From assembly GCF_000696575.1 (NCBI RefSeq), contig NZ_JMSQ01000004.1:62001-126000 (forward strand): a DNA stretch of 64,000 nt, read 5' to 3'. The DNA comes from Siccibacter colletis. GTDB taxonomy: Bacteria > Pseudomonadota > Gammaproteobacteria > Enterobacterales > Enterobacteriaceae. Shown here piece after piece: positions 27,739 to 37,735 of the stretch. Every line of letters begins with the position of its first letter. The stretch's first letter is position 1. The notes under the pieces are model-generated. The model was given only the letters and a program-made list of their open reading frames with translations. It searched no databases and was not told where the DNA came from. A program made the translations under genes and the position numbers.

Positions 27739-29673
27739 GTGGGAAAAGCCAAACATGCCGTCTGGCGCGTGCTTGCGGCCAGCGTGTGTCTGATGACCGT
27801 AAGCAGCCTGGCGCGTGCCGATTCACTGGATGAACAACGCAGCCGCTACACCCAGATTAAACAGGCGTGGGATAGCCGCCAGATGGCGGTGGTGGAGCAG
27901 ATGATGCCCGGCCTGCGCGACTATCCGCTCTATCCCTATCTGCAGTACCGTCAGCTGACTGACGATCTGATGAACCAGCCGGCGCTGGCGGTGAGCCAGT
28001 TTATCCAGCAGAACCCGACGCTGCCGCCGGCACGCGCGCTGAAATCGCGTTTTGTGAACGAGCTGGCGCGGCGCGAGGACTGGCGCGGTCTGCTTGCCTT
28101 CAGCCCTACCGAGCCGGGCACCACCGAGGCGAAATGTAATTTCTACTATGCGAAATACAACACCGGTCAGACCAGCGATGCCTGGATTGGGGCGAAGCGC
28201 CTGTGGCTGACCGGGAAAAATCTGCCGTCGGCCTGCGACCGTCTGTTCTCGGCCTGGCGCAGCTCAGGCACGCAGCAGCCGGAAGATTACCTTGAGCGCA
28301 TTCGCCTGGCGATGAAAGAGGGCAATACCCGTCTGGTGGGGCAGCTGGCTGTAGAGATGCCATCGCAGTATCAGACGCTCTCTTCATCGCTGATAAGCCT
28401 CGCCAACAACCCTGACAGCGTGCTGAGCTTCGCGCAGACGGTGGGAGCGACCGACTTTACCCGCCAGCTGGTGGCAGTAGCCTTTGCCAGCGTCGCCCGT
28501 GAGGATGCGGACAACGCGCGCATGATGATCTCCTCTCTGACCCAGGCGCAGAAACTCAATGCCGATCAGGTGCAAGAGCTGAACGAGCTGGTGGCCTGGC
28601 GGCTGATGGGCAATGATATCACCGCTGAGGAGGCTCACTGGCGTGACGACGTTATCATGCGTTCCCAGTCCATCTCGCTGATTGAGCGCCGCGTGCGTAT
28701 GGCGCTGGGAACCGGCGATCGCGGTGGTCTGAACACCTGGCTGGCGCGTCTGCCGATGGAAGCGAAAGAGAAAGACGAATGGCGCTACTGGCAGGCCGAT
28801 CTGCTGCTGGAGCGCGGGCGTGAAGAAGAGGCCAAAACCATTCTGCGCGATCTGATGCAGACCCGCGGCTTCTATCCGATGGTCGCGGCCCAGCGCCTCG
28901 GCGAGGATTACCCGCTGCGCGTCGACAAAGCCCCGCAGGTTAACGGTGCCGTGTTCCAGGGGCCGGAGATGGCCCGTGTGCGCGAGCTGATGTACTGGGG
29001 CATGGACAACACGGCGCGCAGCGAGTGGGCGAATCTGGTGGTCAGCCGTCCGGTAAACGAGCAGGCGGCGCTGGCGCGCTATGCCTTCGACCAGGACTGG
29101 TGGGATCTCAGCGTGCAGGCCACCATCGCCGGTAAGCTGTGGGATCAGCTGGAAGAGCGTTTCCCGCTGGCCTGGCAGAGCACGTTCGACCGTTACGTCA
29201 GCAACAAAGACATCTCGAAAAGCTATGCGATGGCGATTGCCCGTCAGGAGAGCGCCTGGAACCCGAAGGTGCGCTCCCCGGTGGGGGCGTCTGGCCTGAT
29301 GCAGGTGATGCCCGCTACCGCGAGCCACACGGTGACGAAGTTTGGCATTCCGGGTTACAGCAGCAGTAATCAGCTGCTCGATCCGGAAATGAACATCAAC
29401 ATCGGCACTACCTATCTGCAAAGCGTTTATGAGCAGTTCGGCTATAACCGCATCCTGTCGTCGGCAGCCTACAACGCCGGGCCGGGGCGAGTACGGACGT
29501 GGCTTGGCAACAGCGCCGGGCGCCTCGATGCGGTTGCCTTTATCGAGAGCATTCCATTCTCGGAAACCCGCGGCTACGTGAAAAACGTGCTGGCTCATGA
29601 CGCGTATTACCGTTACTTCATGGGGGATAAGCCAGCGTTGCTGACCAGCAGCGAATGGCAGCGCCGTTACTGA
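27739..29673 (+). CDS. slt: Soluble lytic murein transglycosylase Slt70
   Basis: A 644-residue periplasmic enzyme that cleaves the MurNAc-GlcNAc bond of peptidoglycan with formation of 1,6-anhydro-muramoyl ends. A signal peptide ends at ARA (about residue 27), a long alpha-superhelical ring follows, and the lysozyme-like domain near the C-terminus has catalytic Glu504 in ARQESAWNP followed by GLMQVMP and AYNAGPGR. The start is GTG at 27739 behind GAGGAG. It is divergent from ettA across 255 bases. Confidence 0.97.
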   Translation: MGKAKHAVWRVLAASVCLMTVSSLARADSLDEQRSRYTQIKQAWDSRQMAVVEQMMPGLRDYPLYPYLQYRQLTDDLMNQPALAVSQFIQQNPTLPPARALKSRFVNELARREDWRGLLAFSPTEPGTTEAKCNFYYAKYNTGQTSDAWIGAKRLWLTGKNLPSACDRLFSAWRSSGTQQPEDYLERIRLAMKEGNTRLVGQLAVEMPSQYQTLSSSLISLANNPDSVLSFAQTVGATDFTRQLVAVAFASVAREDADNARMMISSLTQAQKLNADQVQELNELVAWRLMGNDITAEEAHWRDDVIMRSQSISLIERRVRMALGTGDRGGLNTWLARLPMEAKEKDEWRYWQADLLLERGREEEAKTILRDLMQTRGFYPMVAAQRLGEDYPLRVDKAPQVNGAVFQGPEMARVRELMYWGMDNTARSEWANLVVSRPVNEQAALARYAFDQDWWDLSVQATIAGKLWDQLEERFPLAWQSTFDRYVSNKDISKSYAMAIARQESAWNPKVRSPVGASGLMQVMPATASHTVTKFGIPGYSSSNQLLDPEMNINIGTTYLQSVYEQFGYNRILSSAAYNAGPGRVRTWLGNSAGRLDAVAFIESIPFSETRGYVKNVLAHDAYYRYFMGDKPALLTSSEWQRRY

Positions 29674-29699
29674 TTTGACGTCGGGTATGTTATGCTGCT

Positions 29700-29716
29700 G
29701 TACTAGTTAATGAGTA
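29700..29716. promoter_or_regulatory. Trp operator upstream of trpR
   Basis: GTACTAGTTAATGAGTA is an imperfect palindrome in the form of the E. coli trpR operator, with a perfect CTAGTT half. It is 20 bases before the trpR ATG and implies autorepression when tryptophan is plentiful. A possible -35 (TTGACG) is at 29675-29680; no matching -10 was fixed. Confidence 0.75.
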
Positions 29717-29735
29717 TTCCGGATGGCGGCATAAC

Positions 29736-30068
29736 ATGACCCAACACGCGCCCTGGTCTGCAGAGCAGGCCGAACAGCACAATCGGGAGTGGCTTCGTTT
29801 CGTGGAGCTGCTGAAAAACGCGTTCGATCGCGATCTGCATCTTCCGCTGATGATGCTGTTGTTGACCCCTGACGAACGTGAGGCGCTCGGCACTCGCGTG
29901 CGTATCATCGAAGAGCTGCTGCGCGGCGAGATGAGCCAGCGCGAACTCAAAAATGAGCTGGGCGCTGGCATCGCCACCATCACTCGCGGCTCTAACAGCC
30001 TGAAAGCCGCCCCGCCTGAGCTGCGCGTCTGGCTGGAGCAGGTGCTGCTCAAGGGCGATCAGTCGTAA
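29736..30068 (+). CDS. trpR: Trp operon repressor
   Basis: A 110-residue all-helical repressor that binds operators of trp, aroH, aroL, mtr and its own gene when loaded with L-tryptophan. The helix-turn-helix [25 protein letters not shown] is unchanged from E. coli, so target sites should be the same. A trp operator precedes the gene. Its stop codon overlaps the convergent yjjX stop by ten bases. Confidence 0.97.
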   Translation: MTQHAPWSAEQAEQHNREWLRFVELLKNAFDRDLHLPLMMLLLTPDEREALGTRVRIIEELLRGEMSQRELKNELGAGIATITRGSNSLKAAPPELRVWLEQVLLKGDQS

Positions 30069-30574
30069 ATCGCGTTATGGAACGGGCTTAACGCCAGCAC
30101 TACCGCCTGGTGGTAAACGCTGCTGCGGGTCAGCACCCCGCCGGTGAATACGCCGATGGCACCCTCTTTGCGGCCGATGGCGTCAATGCCGGTCAGGGCA
30201 GACATCACCGGCCCCAGCGGTTCACCTTGATACACTTTCTCCAGAATAGGTTCAGGCAGCGGCAGCGTGGCGGATCGCGCTTCGCCGCGCTTATCTCCAC
30301 GTTCAATCACCACCCAGCTAAAGGTGCTGCCTTCGTCAATGCCGGCTTCGATGGCAACCCAAAAATCCGCCTCGGGTTTTAGCGCCCGCGCATTCTGAAC
30401 GCGAATACGCGCCCCGGCGCGGGTCTCTTCGCTGCCGAGCGGCTGCTCGGGCACACCGGTCTCGACGACCACAGATTCGATATGGCAGGATGCGGTGCCA
30501 AAAATGGCCTCAAACGCGTGCAGAATCGCCTTAATTTTGGCGGGATTAGTGGTGGCACAGATAACTTGGTGCAT
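30059..30574 (-). CDS. yjjX: Inosine/xanthosine triphosphatase YjjX
   Basis: A 171-residue Maf/HAM1-like phosphatase that hydrolyses ITP and XTP, keeping non-canonical purines out of nucleic acids. The N-terminus [14 protein letters not shown] has the family S/T-N-x-x-K binding motif, and the GSEETRAGA and EAGID segments are conserved. The second ATG (30574) is taken as the start because E. coli YjjX begins MHQV; a start at 30580 adds two residues. No clear Shine-Dalgarno sequence was seen for either. The 3' ends of yjjX and trpR overlap. Confidence 0.92.
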   Translation of the reverse strand: MHQVICATTNPAKIKAILHAFEAIFGTASCHIESVVVETGVPEQPLGSEETRAGARIRVQNARALKPEADFWVAIEAGIDEGSTFSWVVIERGDKRGEARSATLPLPEPILEKVYQGEPLGPVMSALTGIDAIGRKEGAIGVFTGGVLTRSSVYHQAVVLALSPFHNAIYD

Positions 30575-30626
30575 AATCATTTAACATTCTGATAAAACGT
30601 GTGCAGCAGTATAACGGATAAAAAGT

Positions 30627-31274
30627 ATGTTACAGGTATACCTTGTTCGCCACGGCGAAACGCAGTGGAACGCCGAGCGACGCATTCAGGGGCAGTCTGA
30701 CAGCGCCCTGACCGAAAAGGGTGAGCAGCAGGCGCAGCAGGTGGCTGAACGCGCCAGAGCGCTGGGCATCACCCATATCATCTCCAGCGATCTGGGACGA
30801 ACGCGTCAGACCGCCAGTATTATTGCTCAGGCTTGCGGGTGTGACGTGACGCTCGACGCGCGCCTGCGCGAGCTGGATATGGGCGTGCTGGAGCAGCGCC
30901 ATATCGACGGTCTGACCGAGGAAGAAGAGGGCTGGCGTCGTCAGCTGGTGAACGGCACTCCCGACGGACGTATTCCGGACGGCGAGTCGATGGTGGAACT
31001 GAGCGAGCGCATGCAGAGCGCGCTGAATGCGTGTCTGGAGTTGCCGGAAGGGAGTCGTCCGCTACTGGTGAGTCACGGCATGGCGCTGGGCTGTCTGGTC
31101 AGTACCATTCTCGGTCTACCCGCCTGGGCGGAACGCCGCCTGCGCCTGCGCAACTGTTCGCTTTCCCGCGTTGATTACCAGCAAAGCCCGTGGCTGGCAT
31201 CAGGCTGGGTGGTGGAAACCGCAGGCGACGTCTCACATCTGGACGCCCCTGCGTTGGATGAAATGCAGCGTTAG
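30627..31274 (+). CDS. ytjC: Histidine phosphatase family protein YtjC (GpmB)
   Basis: A 215-residue member of the histidine phosphatase (phosphoglycerate mutase-like) superfamily. The catalytic motif LVRHGETQWN has the phospho-accepting His9, and the second histidine is in LLVSHGMALG near residue 150. Often called GpmB, but phosphoglycerate mutase activity is doubtful in this family, and the substrate in vivo is uncertain. It is divergent from yjjX and convergent with rob, with only three bases between the stops. Confidence 0.92.
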   Translation: MLQVYLVRHGETQWNAERRIQGQSDSALTEKGEQQAQQVAERARALGITHIISSDLGRTRQTASIIAQACGCDVTLDARLRELDMGVLEQRHIDGLTEEEEGWRRQLVNGTPDGRIPDGESMVELSERMQSALNACLELPEGSRPLLVSHGMALGCLVSTILGLPAWAERRLRLRNCSLSRVDYQQSPWLASGWVVETAGDVSHLDAPALDEMQR

Positions 31275-31277
31275 CCG

Positions 31278-32147
31278 TTAGCGGCGAATCGGAATCAGGT
31301 ACTCGCAGCGCAGATAGCGCGGCGGCTCCTGGTGTTTGGTTTCGTCGCGCGGGAAGAAGCGTTCAATATCCTGGCCCTTACGACGGGTCAGGTTGAGCGA
31401 AGGCATACAGGTGCCGTACACCGTCAGGATGAACTCCTGCAGTCCGGTTCCCGGCCCCTCATAATCGAACTGCACGTAGTCACCGCCATCCAGGGTAACC
31501 GCGTGGGCATTCGGCAGGCAGTTTTCAGCCAGCTCCGGTGGCAGCGCGGTGGTGTAAAACACCTCCTGTTCGTCATCCCGCTCGATGCTGGGGCGCGGCT
31601 CGTGCAACCCGTACAGCTCCGGTGGAATGGTCGGGCAGTGTTCCAGAAACGCGCGCCAGAACTGGATGCGCATCTCGTTACGGAAGTCGGAAATCTGCTC
31701 CAGCGCGCAGCTGTAGCTCTGGGTGAGACCAATCAGGTGCATCGGCGGCAGCGTAACGAATTTATGCTCCGGGAGCGTAAAGCTGTCCAGCCGCAGCGGC
31801 GGGCGAATACCGTACGCGCTCCAGTCGGCCGAGCGGCGATAGAGCGCTGGCGTCATGGAAAACTGTTTTTTAAACGCGCGGGTAAAAGTTTGCTGCGAAT
31901 CGAATCGATATTGCAGGGCAATATCGAGAATGGGACGCGCGGTGAGGCGAAGCGCCACCGCTGACTTTGACAGCCGGCGCGCGCGTATATAGGCACCAAT
32001 TGCGTGCCCGGTAACGTCTTTAAACATCCGTTGTAAATGCCACTTGGAATAGCCCGCTTTAGCCGCCACGTTATCTAAAGAGAGGGGATGATCCAGGTGG
32101 CTTTCCAGCCAGGTAAGCAAGTCGCGAATGATCCCAGCCTGATCCAT
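31278..32147 (-). CDS. rob: Right-origin-binding protein Rob (AraC/XylS family)
   Basis: A 289-residue regulator whose N-terminal AraC/XylS double helix-turn-helix (about 8-106) binds the marbox and the right side of oriC, and whose C-terminal half is a GyrI-like ligand-binding domain. It activates the mar/sox/rob set of genes for efflux and detoxification. Length and sequence match E. coli Rob, with the DNA-binding part most conserved. It converges on ytjC. Confidence 0.96.
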   Translation of the reverse strand: MDQAGIIRDLLTWLESHLDHPLSLDNVAAKAGYSKWHLQRMFKDVTGHAIGAYIRARRLSKSAVALRLTARPILDIALQYRFDSQQTFTRAFKKQFSMTPALYRRSADWSAYGIRPPLRLDSFTLPEHKFVTLPPMHLIGLTQSYSCALEQISDFRNEMRIQFWRAFLEHCPTIPPELYGLHEPRPSIERDDEQEVFYTTALPPELAENCLPNAHAVTLDGGDYVQFDYEGPGTGLQEFILTVYGTCMPSLNLTRRKGQDIERFFPRDETKHQEPPRYLRCEYLIPIRR

Positions 32148-32354
32148 AAAATATCCTCATCCAGCATGAGAGAGTGCTTGAAACTAAGGTGCGGATAATA
32201 GCATTTTTTGTTTTTTTAGCATTCTGTGTTTTTTGCCACGCCTGAGGCTTTTTTTCTACAAAATTCGCGTCAGGCGTGTAACGCAGTGATAATTAAACTT
32301 TTTTCAACACAGTGTAATAATCACACCAGGCAATATTTTAAAAATGGTAACAAT

Positions 32355-32825
32355 ATGAAATATAGACACTTAACTTTTGCCGCGCTGCTTTCGCTTTTCA
32401 GCTTCCACGCTGCGGCAGAGGAGATCGGATCGGTCGACACGGTATTCAAGATCTTCGGGCCGGATCATAAGATTGTGGTTGAGGCATTTGACGATCCGGA
32501 CGTAAAAAACGTTACCTGCTACATCAGCCGCGCTAAAACCGGTGGTATCAAGGGTGGACTGGGTCTGGCGGAGGATACGTCAGATGCAGCGATCTCATGC
32601 CAGCAGGTAGGGCCGATCGAAATTAGCGAGAAGATCAAAGCGGGTAAAGCGCAGGGGGATGTGGTGTTCCAGAAACGCACATCGCTGATATTCAAGAAGC
32701 TACAGGTGGTGCGCTTCTATGATGCTAAACGCAACACGCTGGCGTACCTCGCGTACTCAGACAAAGTGGTGGAAGGCTCACCGAAAAATGCGCTCAGCGC
32801 GGTTCCGGTGATGCCCTGGAAGTAA
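32355..32825 (+). CDS. creA: Periplasmic CreA family protein
   Basis: A 156-residue protein of unknown function with a Sec signal peptide (about 1-21, cleaved after AAA). It is nearly identical to E. coli CreA from [11 protein letters not shown] onward; two cysteines could form a disulfide in the periplasm. The ATG at 32355 is chosen because it begins the signal peptide; a longer frame starts at 32226. In E. coli creB, creC and creD follow, but here a terminator and arcA follow at once, so creA stands alone. Confidence 0.92.
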   Translation: MKYRHLTFAALLSLFSFHAAAEEIGSVDTVFKIFGPDHKIVVEAFDDPDVKNVTCYISRAKTGGIKGGLGLAEDTSDAAISCQQVGPIEISEKIKAGKAQGDVVFQKRTSLIFKKLQVVRFYDAKRNTLAYLAYSDKVVEGSPKNALSAVPVMPWK

Positions 32826-32843
32826 CCCCCGGCGCCAGAAATG

Positions 32844-32871
32844 AAAAAAGGGCAGTCAGCTGCCCTTTTTT
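32844..32871. terminator. Bidirectional terminator between creA and arcA
   Basis: AAAAAAGGGCAG / CTGCCCTTTTTT forms a stem of about 11 bp with A- and T-runs on either side, suited to ending both creA (+) and arcA (-). Confidence 0.85.
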
Positions 32872-32884
32872 ACGTAACCGGGAG

Positions 32885-33601
32885 TTATTCCTGTAAGTCG
32901 CCGCAGAAGCGGTAACCTTCGCCGTGAATAGTGGCGATGATTTCTGGCGTGTCCGGCGTGGATTCGAAGTGCTTACGAATGCGACGAATGGTCACGTCAA
33001 CGGTACGGTCGTGCGGCTTCAGTTCGCGACCGGTCATTTTCTTCAGCAGCTCGGCGCGCGTCTGGATTTTGCCCGGATTTTCACAGAAGTGCAGCATGGC
33101 GCGGAACTCGCTGCGCGGCAGCTTGTACTGTTCGCCATTCGGGCCGATCAGAGAACGGCTGTTGATGTCCAGTTCCCAGCCGTTAAATTTATAGCTCTCA
33201 ACGCTGCGGCGCTCTTCGCTGACGGCGGCGAGGTTCATGGTACGCGACAGCAGGTTGCGCGCGCGAATCGTCAGCTCGCGAGGATTGAACGGCTTGGTGA
33301 TGTAGTCATCGGCGCCGATTTCGAGGCCAAGGATCTTGTCGACTTCATTGTCGCGACCGGTCAGGAACATCAGGGCAACGTTAGCTTGTTCACGCAGCTC
33401 TCGCGCCAGCAACAGGCCGTTTTTACCCGGCAGGTTGATGTCCATGATCACCAGGTTGATGTCATTCTCAGAGAGGATCTGATGCATTTCAGCGCCATCG
33501 GTGGCCTCAGAAACATCGTAGCCTTCTGCTTCGAAAATACTTTTCAACGTGTTGCGTGTTACCAACTCGTCTTCAACGATAAGGATGTGCGGGGTCTGCA
33601 T
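32885..33601 (-). CDS. arcA: Two-component response regulator ArcA
   Basis: A 238-residue OmpR-family response regulator that represses aerobic respiratory genes under low oxygen, phosphorylated by ArcB. The phosphoacceptor Asp54 is in VIMDINLPG; the receiver domain covers 1-120 and the winged helix DNA-binding domain about 135-232. Sequence is almost identical to E. coli ArcA. A long upstream region with an FNR-like box and the small gene yjjY precedes it. Confidence 0.98.
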   Translation of the reverse strand: MQTPHILIVEDELVTRNTLKSIFEAEGYDVSEATDGAEMHQILSENDINLVIMDINLPGKNGLLLARELREQANVALMFLTGRDNEVDKILGLEIGADDYITKPFNPRELTIRARNLLSRTMNLAAVSEERRSVESYKFNGWELDINSRSLIGPNGEQYKLPRSEFRAMLHFCENPGKIQTRAELLKKMTGRELKPHDRTVDVTIRRIRKHFESTPDTPEIIATIHGEGYRFCGDLQE

Positions 33602-33696
33602 GTTTGCTACCTAAAATTGCCAACTAAATCGAAACAGGAGTACAAAAGTCCCTGACCTGCCTGCTGCATGATATAAATTAACATGCCGGGCGTAAC

Positions 33697-33837
33697 ATGA
33701 CTAAAGTACGTAATGGCGTTCTTGATGCACTATTCGTCTACGTCAACAACATCATTAGCCTGGTCTTGGGTACTTTTTCTGTGGACCCGACGGTGTCAAA
33801 AACGGCTGATATCCTAACCATTTTAACAGCAACATAA
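33697..33837 (+). CDS. yjjY: Small protein YjjY
   Basis: A 46-residue frame, ATG at 33697 to TAA at 33837, whose product (MTKVRNGVLDAL... to ...ILTILTAT) matches E. coli YjjY in length and most positions, in the same place opposite the arcA leader. The conservation suggests it is translated or that the DNA is constrained for arcA control; both are possible. It has a hydrophobic middle (NNIISLVLGTF). No good Shine-Dalgarno sequence is seen. Function unknown. Confidence 0.6.
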   Translation: MTKVRNGVLDALFVYVNNIISLVLGTFSVDPTVSKTADILTILTAT

Positions 33838-33878
33838 CAGACCAGGGCGGCTACGACACCCAATAAAACTACGCTTCG

Positions 33879-33892
33879 TTGACATATATCAA
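33879..33892. promoter_or_regulatory. FNR-like site in the arcA upstream region
   Basis: TTGACATATATCAA matches the FNR consensus at nine of ten positions. It lies about 280 bases before the arcA start; E. coli arcA is known to be activated by FNR under anaerobiosis. The rest of 33838-34232 is AT-rich and shows no further gene; it should also hold the yjtD promoter. Confidence 0.6.
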
Positions 33893-34232
33893 GTTCAATT
33901 GTAGCACGTCGAGCGTTTCATGAAATTGACGTCTCACAGAACGCGATTCGGTCACAATTTTATAATCAATCATGTCGTTTCACCCTCTAACTAATAAACA
34001 AGGTGAATAGAAATAACAAGCGATATTTTCATCGGGTTTATTCATGATAAACATAAGGATAACATGCGGTATCCTCATAACAAAGCGGCCAGCAACTCGG
34101 ATAAATCCATAAGCAAAGTTTATATATTTTCGGCGTGATCGCCTGTTAATTGTTGCTGTAATGTAATTTTTTACGACGTAATAAGAGGGTGTAAATCTAT
34201 CCGGTTACGCGTAATGCAGAGAAGAGAAAAAT

Positions 34233-34919
34233 ATGGAGTTTCCTGTTGTACTGGTAGCGCCTGCCCGCGCTGAAAACATTGGCGCGGCAGCCAGGGCGAT
34301 GAAAACCATGGGCTTTACCCGGCTGCGTATTGTCGCCAGCGACGCGTGGCGCGATGAAGCTGCCCGGCGCGTAGCGCACGGCGCAGGGGATATTCTGGAT
34401 AACGTGGAAACCTTCGACACTCTGGCCGATGCGCTGGCTGACGTCGACTTTACCATCGCGACCACCGCGCGCAGCAGAGCGAAGTTTCACTACTACGCCA
34501 CCCCACAACAGTTACTGCCGCTGCTGGAAGAGAAGCGCCAGTGGCTGACGCGCTGCGCGCTAGTATTCGGGCGGGAAGATTCTGGCCTGACCAATGACGA
34601 GCTGGCGCTGGCGGATGTTCTCACCGGCGTGCCTATGGTGGCGGATTACCCCTCGCTTAACCTTGGCCAGGCGGTGATGGTTTACTGCTATCAGCTCTCT
34701 TCGCTGATGCAGCTTGCGCCCGTCAGCGTTCCGTCCGGGGAAGTGAACCAGTTGCAGGCGCTGCGTCTGCGCGTCACTTCGTTACTGGAAAGGCTGGAGG
34801 TGAGCGATGACGTGAAAATGGCGGACTGGCTGAGCCAGCGTCTGGGACTGCTGAAGCAGCGCGACACCGCGATGCTGCATCGACTGCTGCACGATATCGA
34901 AAAAAAATTTCCAGAATAA
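34233..34919 (+). CDS. yjtD: SPOUT-family RNA methyltransferase YjtD (LasT)
   Basis: A 228-residue TrmJ/TrmH-like SPOUT methyltransferase. The knot motifs GREDSGLTNDEL and PSLNLGQAVMVYCY near residues 112-155 form the S-adenosylmethionine site. The C-terminal 70 residues are helical. The RNA target in enterobacteria is not established from sequence. It lies between the arcA upstream region and thrL, as in E. coli, where its N-terminus differs at the first few residues. Confidence 0.9.
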   Translation: MEFPVVLVAPARAENIGAAARAMKTMGFTRLRIVASDAWRDEAARRVAHGAGDILDNVETFDTLADALADVDFTIATTARSRAKFHYYATPQQLLPLLEEKRQWLTRCALVFGREDSGLTNDELALADVLTGVPMVADYPSLNLGQAVMVYCYQLSSLMQLAPVSVPSGEVNQLQALRLRVTSLLERLEVSDDVKMADWLSQRLGLLKQRDTAMLHRLLHDIEKKFPE

Positions 34920-35053
34920 CCTGCTGCTTAATGGACCCATGGCCGTGCAGAATATCGCTATGCTACGACCATAAGCAGTGGTTATGGTTGGAAAGCCTCT
35001 GCCGTACAGCGAACCGCGGTTGTGGTTAATAAATAGCCAAAAACAGAAATGCG

Positions 35054-35080
35054 TTGACTTCACCCGGCGGATACTTTAAC
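35054..35080 (+). promoter_or_regulatory. thr operon promoter
   Basis: TTGACT (35054-35059) and the nearby ACTTTAACCAATA closely match the E. coli thr promoter segment. The exact -10 is uncertain (TTTAAC or the following AT-rich stretch). It lies about 45-70 bases before thrL. Confidence 0.55.
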
Positions 35081-35121
35081 CAATACAGAACACACAAAAA
35101 GATTCAGAGCACACAACATCC

Positions 35122-35190
35122 ATGATTCGCATCAGCCTGACCACCACTATTACAACCATCACCATTACCACAGGTAACGGTGCGGGCTGA
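35122..35190 (+). CDS. thrL: thr operon leader peptide
   Basis: A 22-residue leader peptide, MIRISL followed by a Thr/Ile-rich run and ending TTGNGAG. It contains eight Thr and five Ile codons. Scarcity of either charged tRNA stalls the ribosome and prevents formation of the downstream terminator, so expression of thrABC depends on both amino acids. The E. coli peptide is, from memory, one residue shorter and has one Ile fewer. Confidence 0.92.
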   Translation: MIRISLTTTITTITITTGNGAG

Positions 35191-35245
35191 CGCGTACAGG
35201 AAATACTGAAAAAAGCCCGCACCTGAACAGTGCGGGCTTTTTTTT
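35180..35245 (+). terminator. thr attenuator
   Basis: The terminator AAGCCCGCAC-CTGAACA-GTGCGGGCTT followed by eight T spans 35213-35245. The segment GTGCGGGCTGA at the end of thrL can pair with the left arm as an alternative structure. Transcription stops here unless ribosomes stall in the Thr/Ile codons of thrL. Confidence 0.9.
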
Positions 35246-35271
35246 CGACTAAAAATCAAAGGGCAACCACC

Positions 35272-37734
35272 ATGAGAGTGTTGAAATTCGGCGGTACATC
35301 AGTGGCAAACGCGGAGCGGTTCCAGCGCGTTGCCGACATTCTGGAAAGCAATGCCAGGCAAGGGCAGGTAGCGACCGTTCTTTCTGCACCCGCAAAAATT
35401 ACCAACCACCTGGTGGCGATGATCGAGAAAACCATCGCCGGCCAGGACGCTATTCCCAACATCAGCGACGCCGAGCAGATTTTCGCCCAGCTGCTGGACG
35501 GGCTGGCGCAGGCCCAGCCGGGCTTCGACCTTGCCGGGCTGAAAGCGGTCGTCGCGCAGGAGTTCGCCCAGATCAAACACGTGCTGCATGGCATCAGCCT
35601 GCTCGGTCAGTGCCCGGACAGCATCAACGCGGCGCTGATCTGCCGCGGTGAGAAGCTTTCCATCGCCATCATGGCTGCGCTGTTGCAGGCGCGCGGCAAC
35701 AAGGTCACCGTTATCGACCCGGTAGAAAAACTGCTGGCGGTAGGTCACTACCTCGAATCCACCGTGGATATCGCTGAGTCCACGCGCCGCATCGCTGCCA
35801 GCCGTATTCCAGCGGATCATATGGTGCTGATGGCCGGTTTCACCGCCGGTAACGAAAACGGCGAGTTAGTGGTGCTGGGCCGCAACGGGTCCGACTACTC
35901 GGCGGCGGTGCTGGCGGCCTGTTTGCGCGCCGACTGCTGCGAAATCTGGACCGACGTCGACGGCGTTTATACCTGCGACCCGCGCCAGGTGCCGGACGCC
36001 AGGCTGTTGAAGTCTATGTCCTATCAGGAAGCGATGGAGCTGTCCTATTTCGGTGCTAAAGTGCTGCATCCCCGCACCATCACCCCCATCGCCCAGTTCC
36101 AGATCCCTTGCCTGATTAAAAACACCGCCAACCCGCAGGCGCCGGGAACGCTGATTGGCGCGACCAGCGAGGATGACGGCCTGCCGGTGAAGGGCATCAG
36201 TAATCTCAATAACATGGCGATGTTCAGCGTCTCCGGGCCGGGCATGAAAGGAATGGTCGGCATGGCGGCGCGCGTCTTCGCTACCATGTCCCGCGCCGGG
36301 ATCTCGGTGGTGCTGATCACTCAGTCCTCCTCGGAATACAGCATCAGCTTCTGCGTCCCGCAGAGCGACAGCGAACGCGCCACCCGGGTGATGGAAGAGG
36401 AGTTCTACCTGGAGCTGAAAGAGGGGCTGCTGGAGCCGCTGGCGGTGATGAACCGGCTGGCGATCATCTCAGTGGTGGGCGACGGTATGCGCACCCTGCG
36501 CGGCATCTCGGCGAAGTTCTTTGCTGCGCTGGCCCGCGCCAATATCAACATCGTGGCGATTGCCCAGGGCTCTTCCGAGCGCTCTATCTCGGTGGTGGTC
36601 AGCAATGACGACGCGGTAACCGGCGTGCGCGTCACCCATCAGATGTTGTTTAACACCGATCAGGTGATTGAAGTGTTTGTGGTCGGCGTCGGCGGCGTCG
36701 GCGGGGCGCTGATCGAGCAGCTTAAGCGTCAGCAGAGCTGGCTGAAGCAGAAGCATATCGATTTACGCGTCTGCGGCCTCGCGAACTCTCGCGCGCTGCT
36801 GACCAACGTGCACGGGCTGGATCTGGAAAACTGGCAGGCGGAACTGGCGGAAGCGAAAGAGCCGTTCAATCTTGGCCGCCTGATCCGCCTGGTTAAAGAG
36901 TACCACCTGCTCAACCCGGTGATCGTAGACTGCACCTCCAACCAGGCGGTGGCCGATCAGTACGCCGACTTCCTGAAAGAGGGGTTCCACGTGGTGACGC
37001 CGAACAAGAAGGCCAACACCTCGTCGATGAACTACTACCACGAGCTGCGCCGCGCGGCGGAAAAATCGCGCCGCAAGTTCCTGTATGACACTAACGTCGG
37101 TGCCGGTCTGCCGGTGATTGAAAACCTGCAAAACCTGCTCAATGCCGGCGATGAGCTACAGCGCTTCTCCGGTATTCTTTCCGGGTCGCTGTCGTTCATC
37201 TTCGGCAAGCTGGATGAAGGCATGAGCCTGTCGGAGGCTACCACTCTGGCACGCGAGATGGGATACACCGAGCCGGACCCGCGCGACGACCTGAGCGGCA
37301 TGGACGTGGCGCGTAAGCTGCTTATCCTGGCGCGTGAAACCGGCCGCAGCCTTGAGCTGGCGGATATCGTGGTGGAGCCGGTCCTGCCGGCCAGCTTCGA
37401 CAGCACCGGCGACGTCAGCGCCTTTATGGCGCGTCTCCCGCAGCTTGATGACGAGTTCGCCGCCCGCGTCGCTCAGGCGCGTGATGAAGGGAAAGTGCTG
37501 CGCTACGTCGGCAATATCGAAGAGGACGGCGTCTGCCGCGTGAAAATCGCTGCCGTGGACGGTAACGATCCGCTGTATAAAGTGAAGAACGGCGAAAACG
37601 CGCTGGCGTTTTACAGCCGCTACTACCAGCCGCTACCGCTGGTGCTGCGCGGCTACGGCGCTGGCAACGACGTAACCGCTGCCGGGGTCTTCGCCGACCT
37701 GCTGCGCACCCTCTCATGGAAGTTAGGAGTTTAA
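35272..37734 (+). CDS. thrA: Bifunctional aspartokinase I / homoserine dehydrogenase I
   Basis: An 820-residue fusion, the same length as E. coli ThrA. The N-terminal aspartokinase opens with KFGGTS and phosphorylates aspartate; central ACT domains bind threonine for feedback inhibition; the C-terminal homoserine dehydrogenase begins near [15 protein letters not shown] (about 465-480), a Rossmann motif for NAD(P)H. The ATG at 35272 gives the family MRVLKFGG N-terminus; an in-frame start at 35230 lies inside the attenuator. It is controlled by the thr attenuator. Confidence 0.98.
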   Translation: MRVLKFGGTSVANAERFQRVADILESNARQGQVATVLSAPAKITNHLVAMIEKTIAGQDAIPNISDAEQIFAQLLDGLAQAQPGFDLAGLKAVVAQEFAQIKHVLHGISLLGQCPDSINAALICRGEKLSIAIMAALLQARGNKVTVIDPVEKLLAVGHYLESTVDIAESTRRIAASRIPADHMVLMAGFTAGNENGELVVLGRNGSDYSAAVLAACLRADCCEIWTDVDGVYTCDPRQVPDARLLKSMSYQEAMELSYFGAKVLHPRTITPIAQFQIPCLIKNTANPQAPGTLIGATSEDDGLPVKGISNLNNMAMFSVSGPGMKGMVGMAARVFATMSRAGISVVLITQSSSEYSISFCVPQSDSERATRVMEEEFYLELKEGLLEPLAVMNRLAIISVVGDGMRTLRGISAKFFAALARANINIVAIAQGSSERSISVVVSNDDAVTGVRVTHQMLFNTDQVIEVFVVGVGGVGGALIEQLKRQQSWLKQKHIDLRVCGLANSRALLTNVHGLDLENWQAELAEAKEPFNLGRLIRLVKEYHLLNPVIVDCTSNQAVADQYADFLKEGFHVVTPNKKANTSSMNYYHELRRAAEKSRRKFLYDTNVGAGLPVIENLQNLLNAGDELQRFSGILSGSLSFIFGKLDEGMSLSEATTLAREMGYTEPDPRDDLSGMDVARKLLILARETGRSLELADIVVEPVLPASFDSTGDVSAFMARLPQLDDEFAARVAQARDEGKVLRYVGNIEEDGVCRVKIAAVDGNDPLYKVKNGENALAFYSRYYQPLPLVLRGYGAGNDVTAAGVFADLLRTLSWKLGV

Positions 37735-37735
37735 G

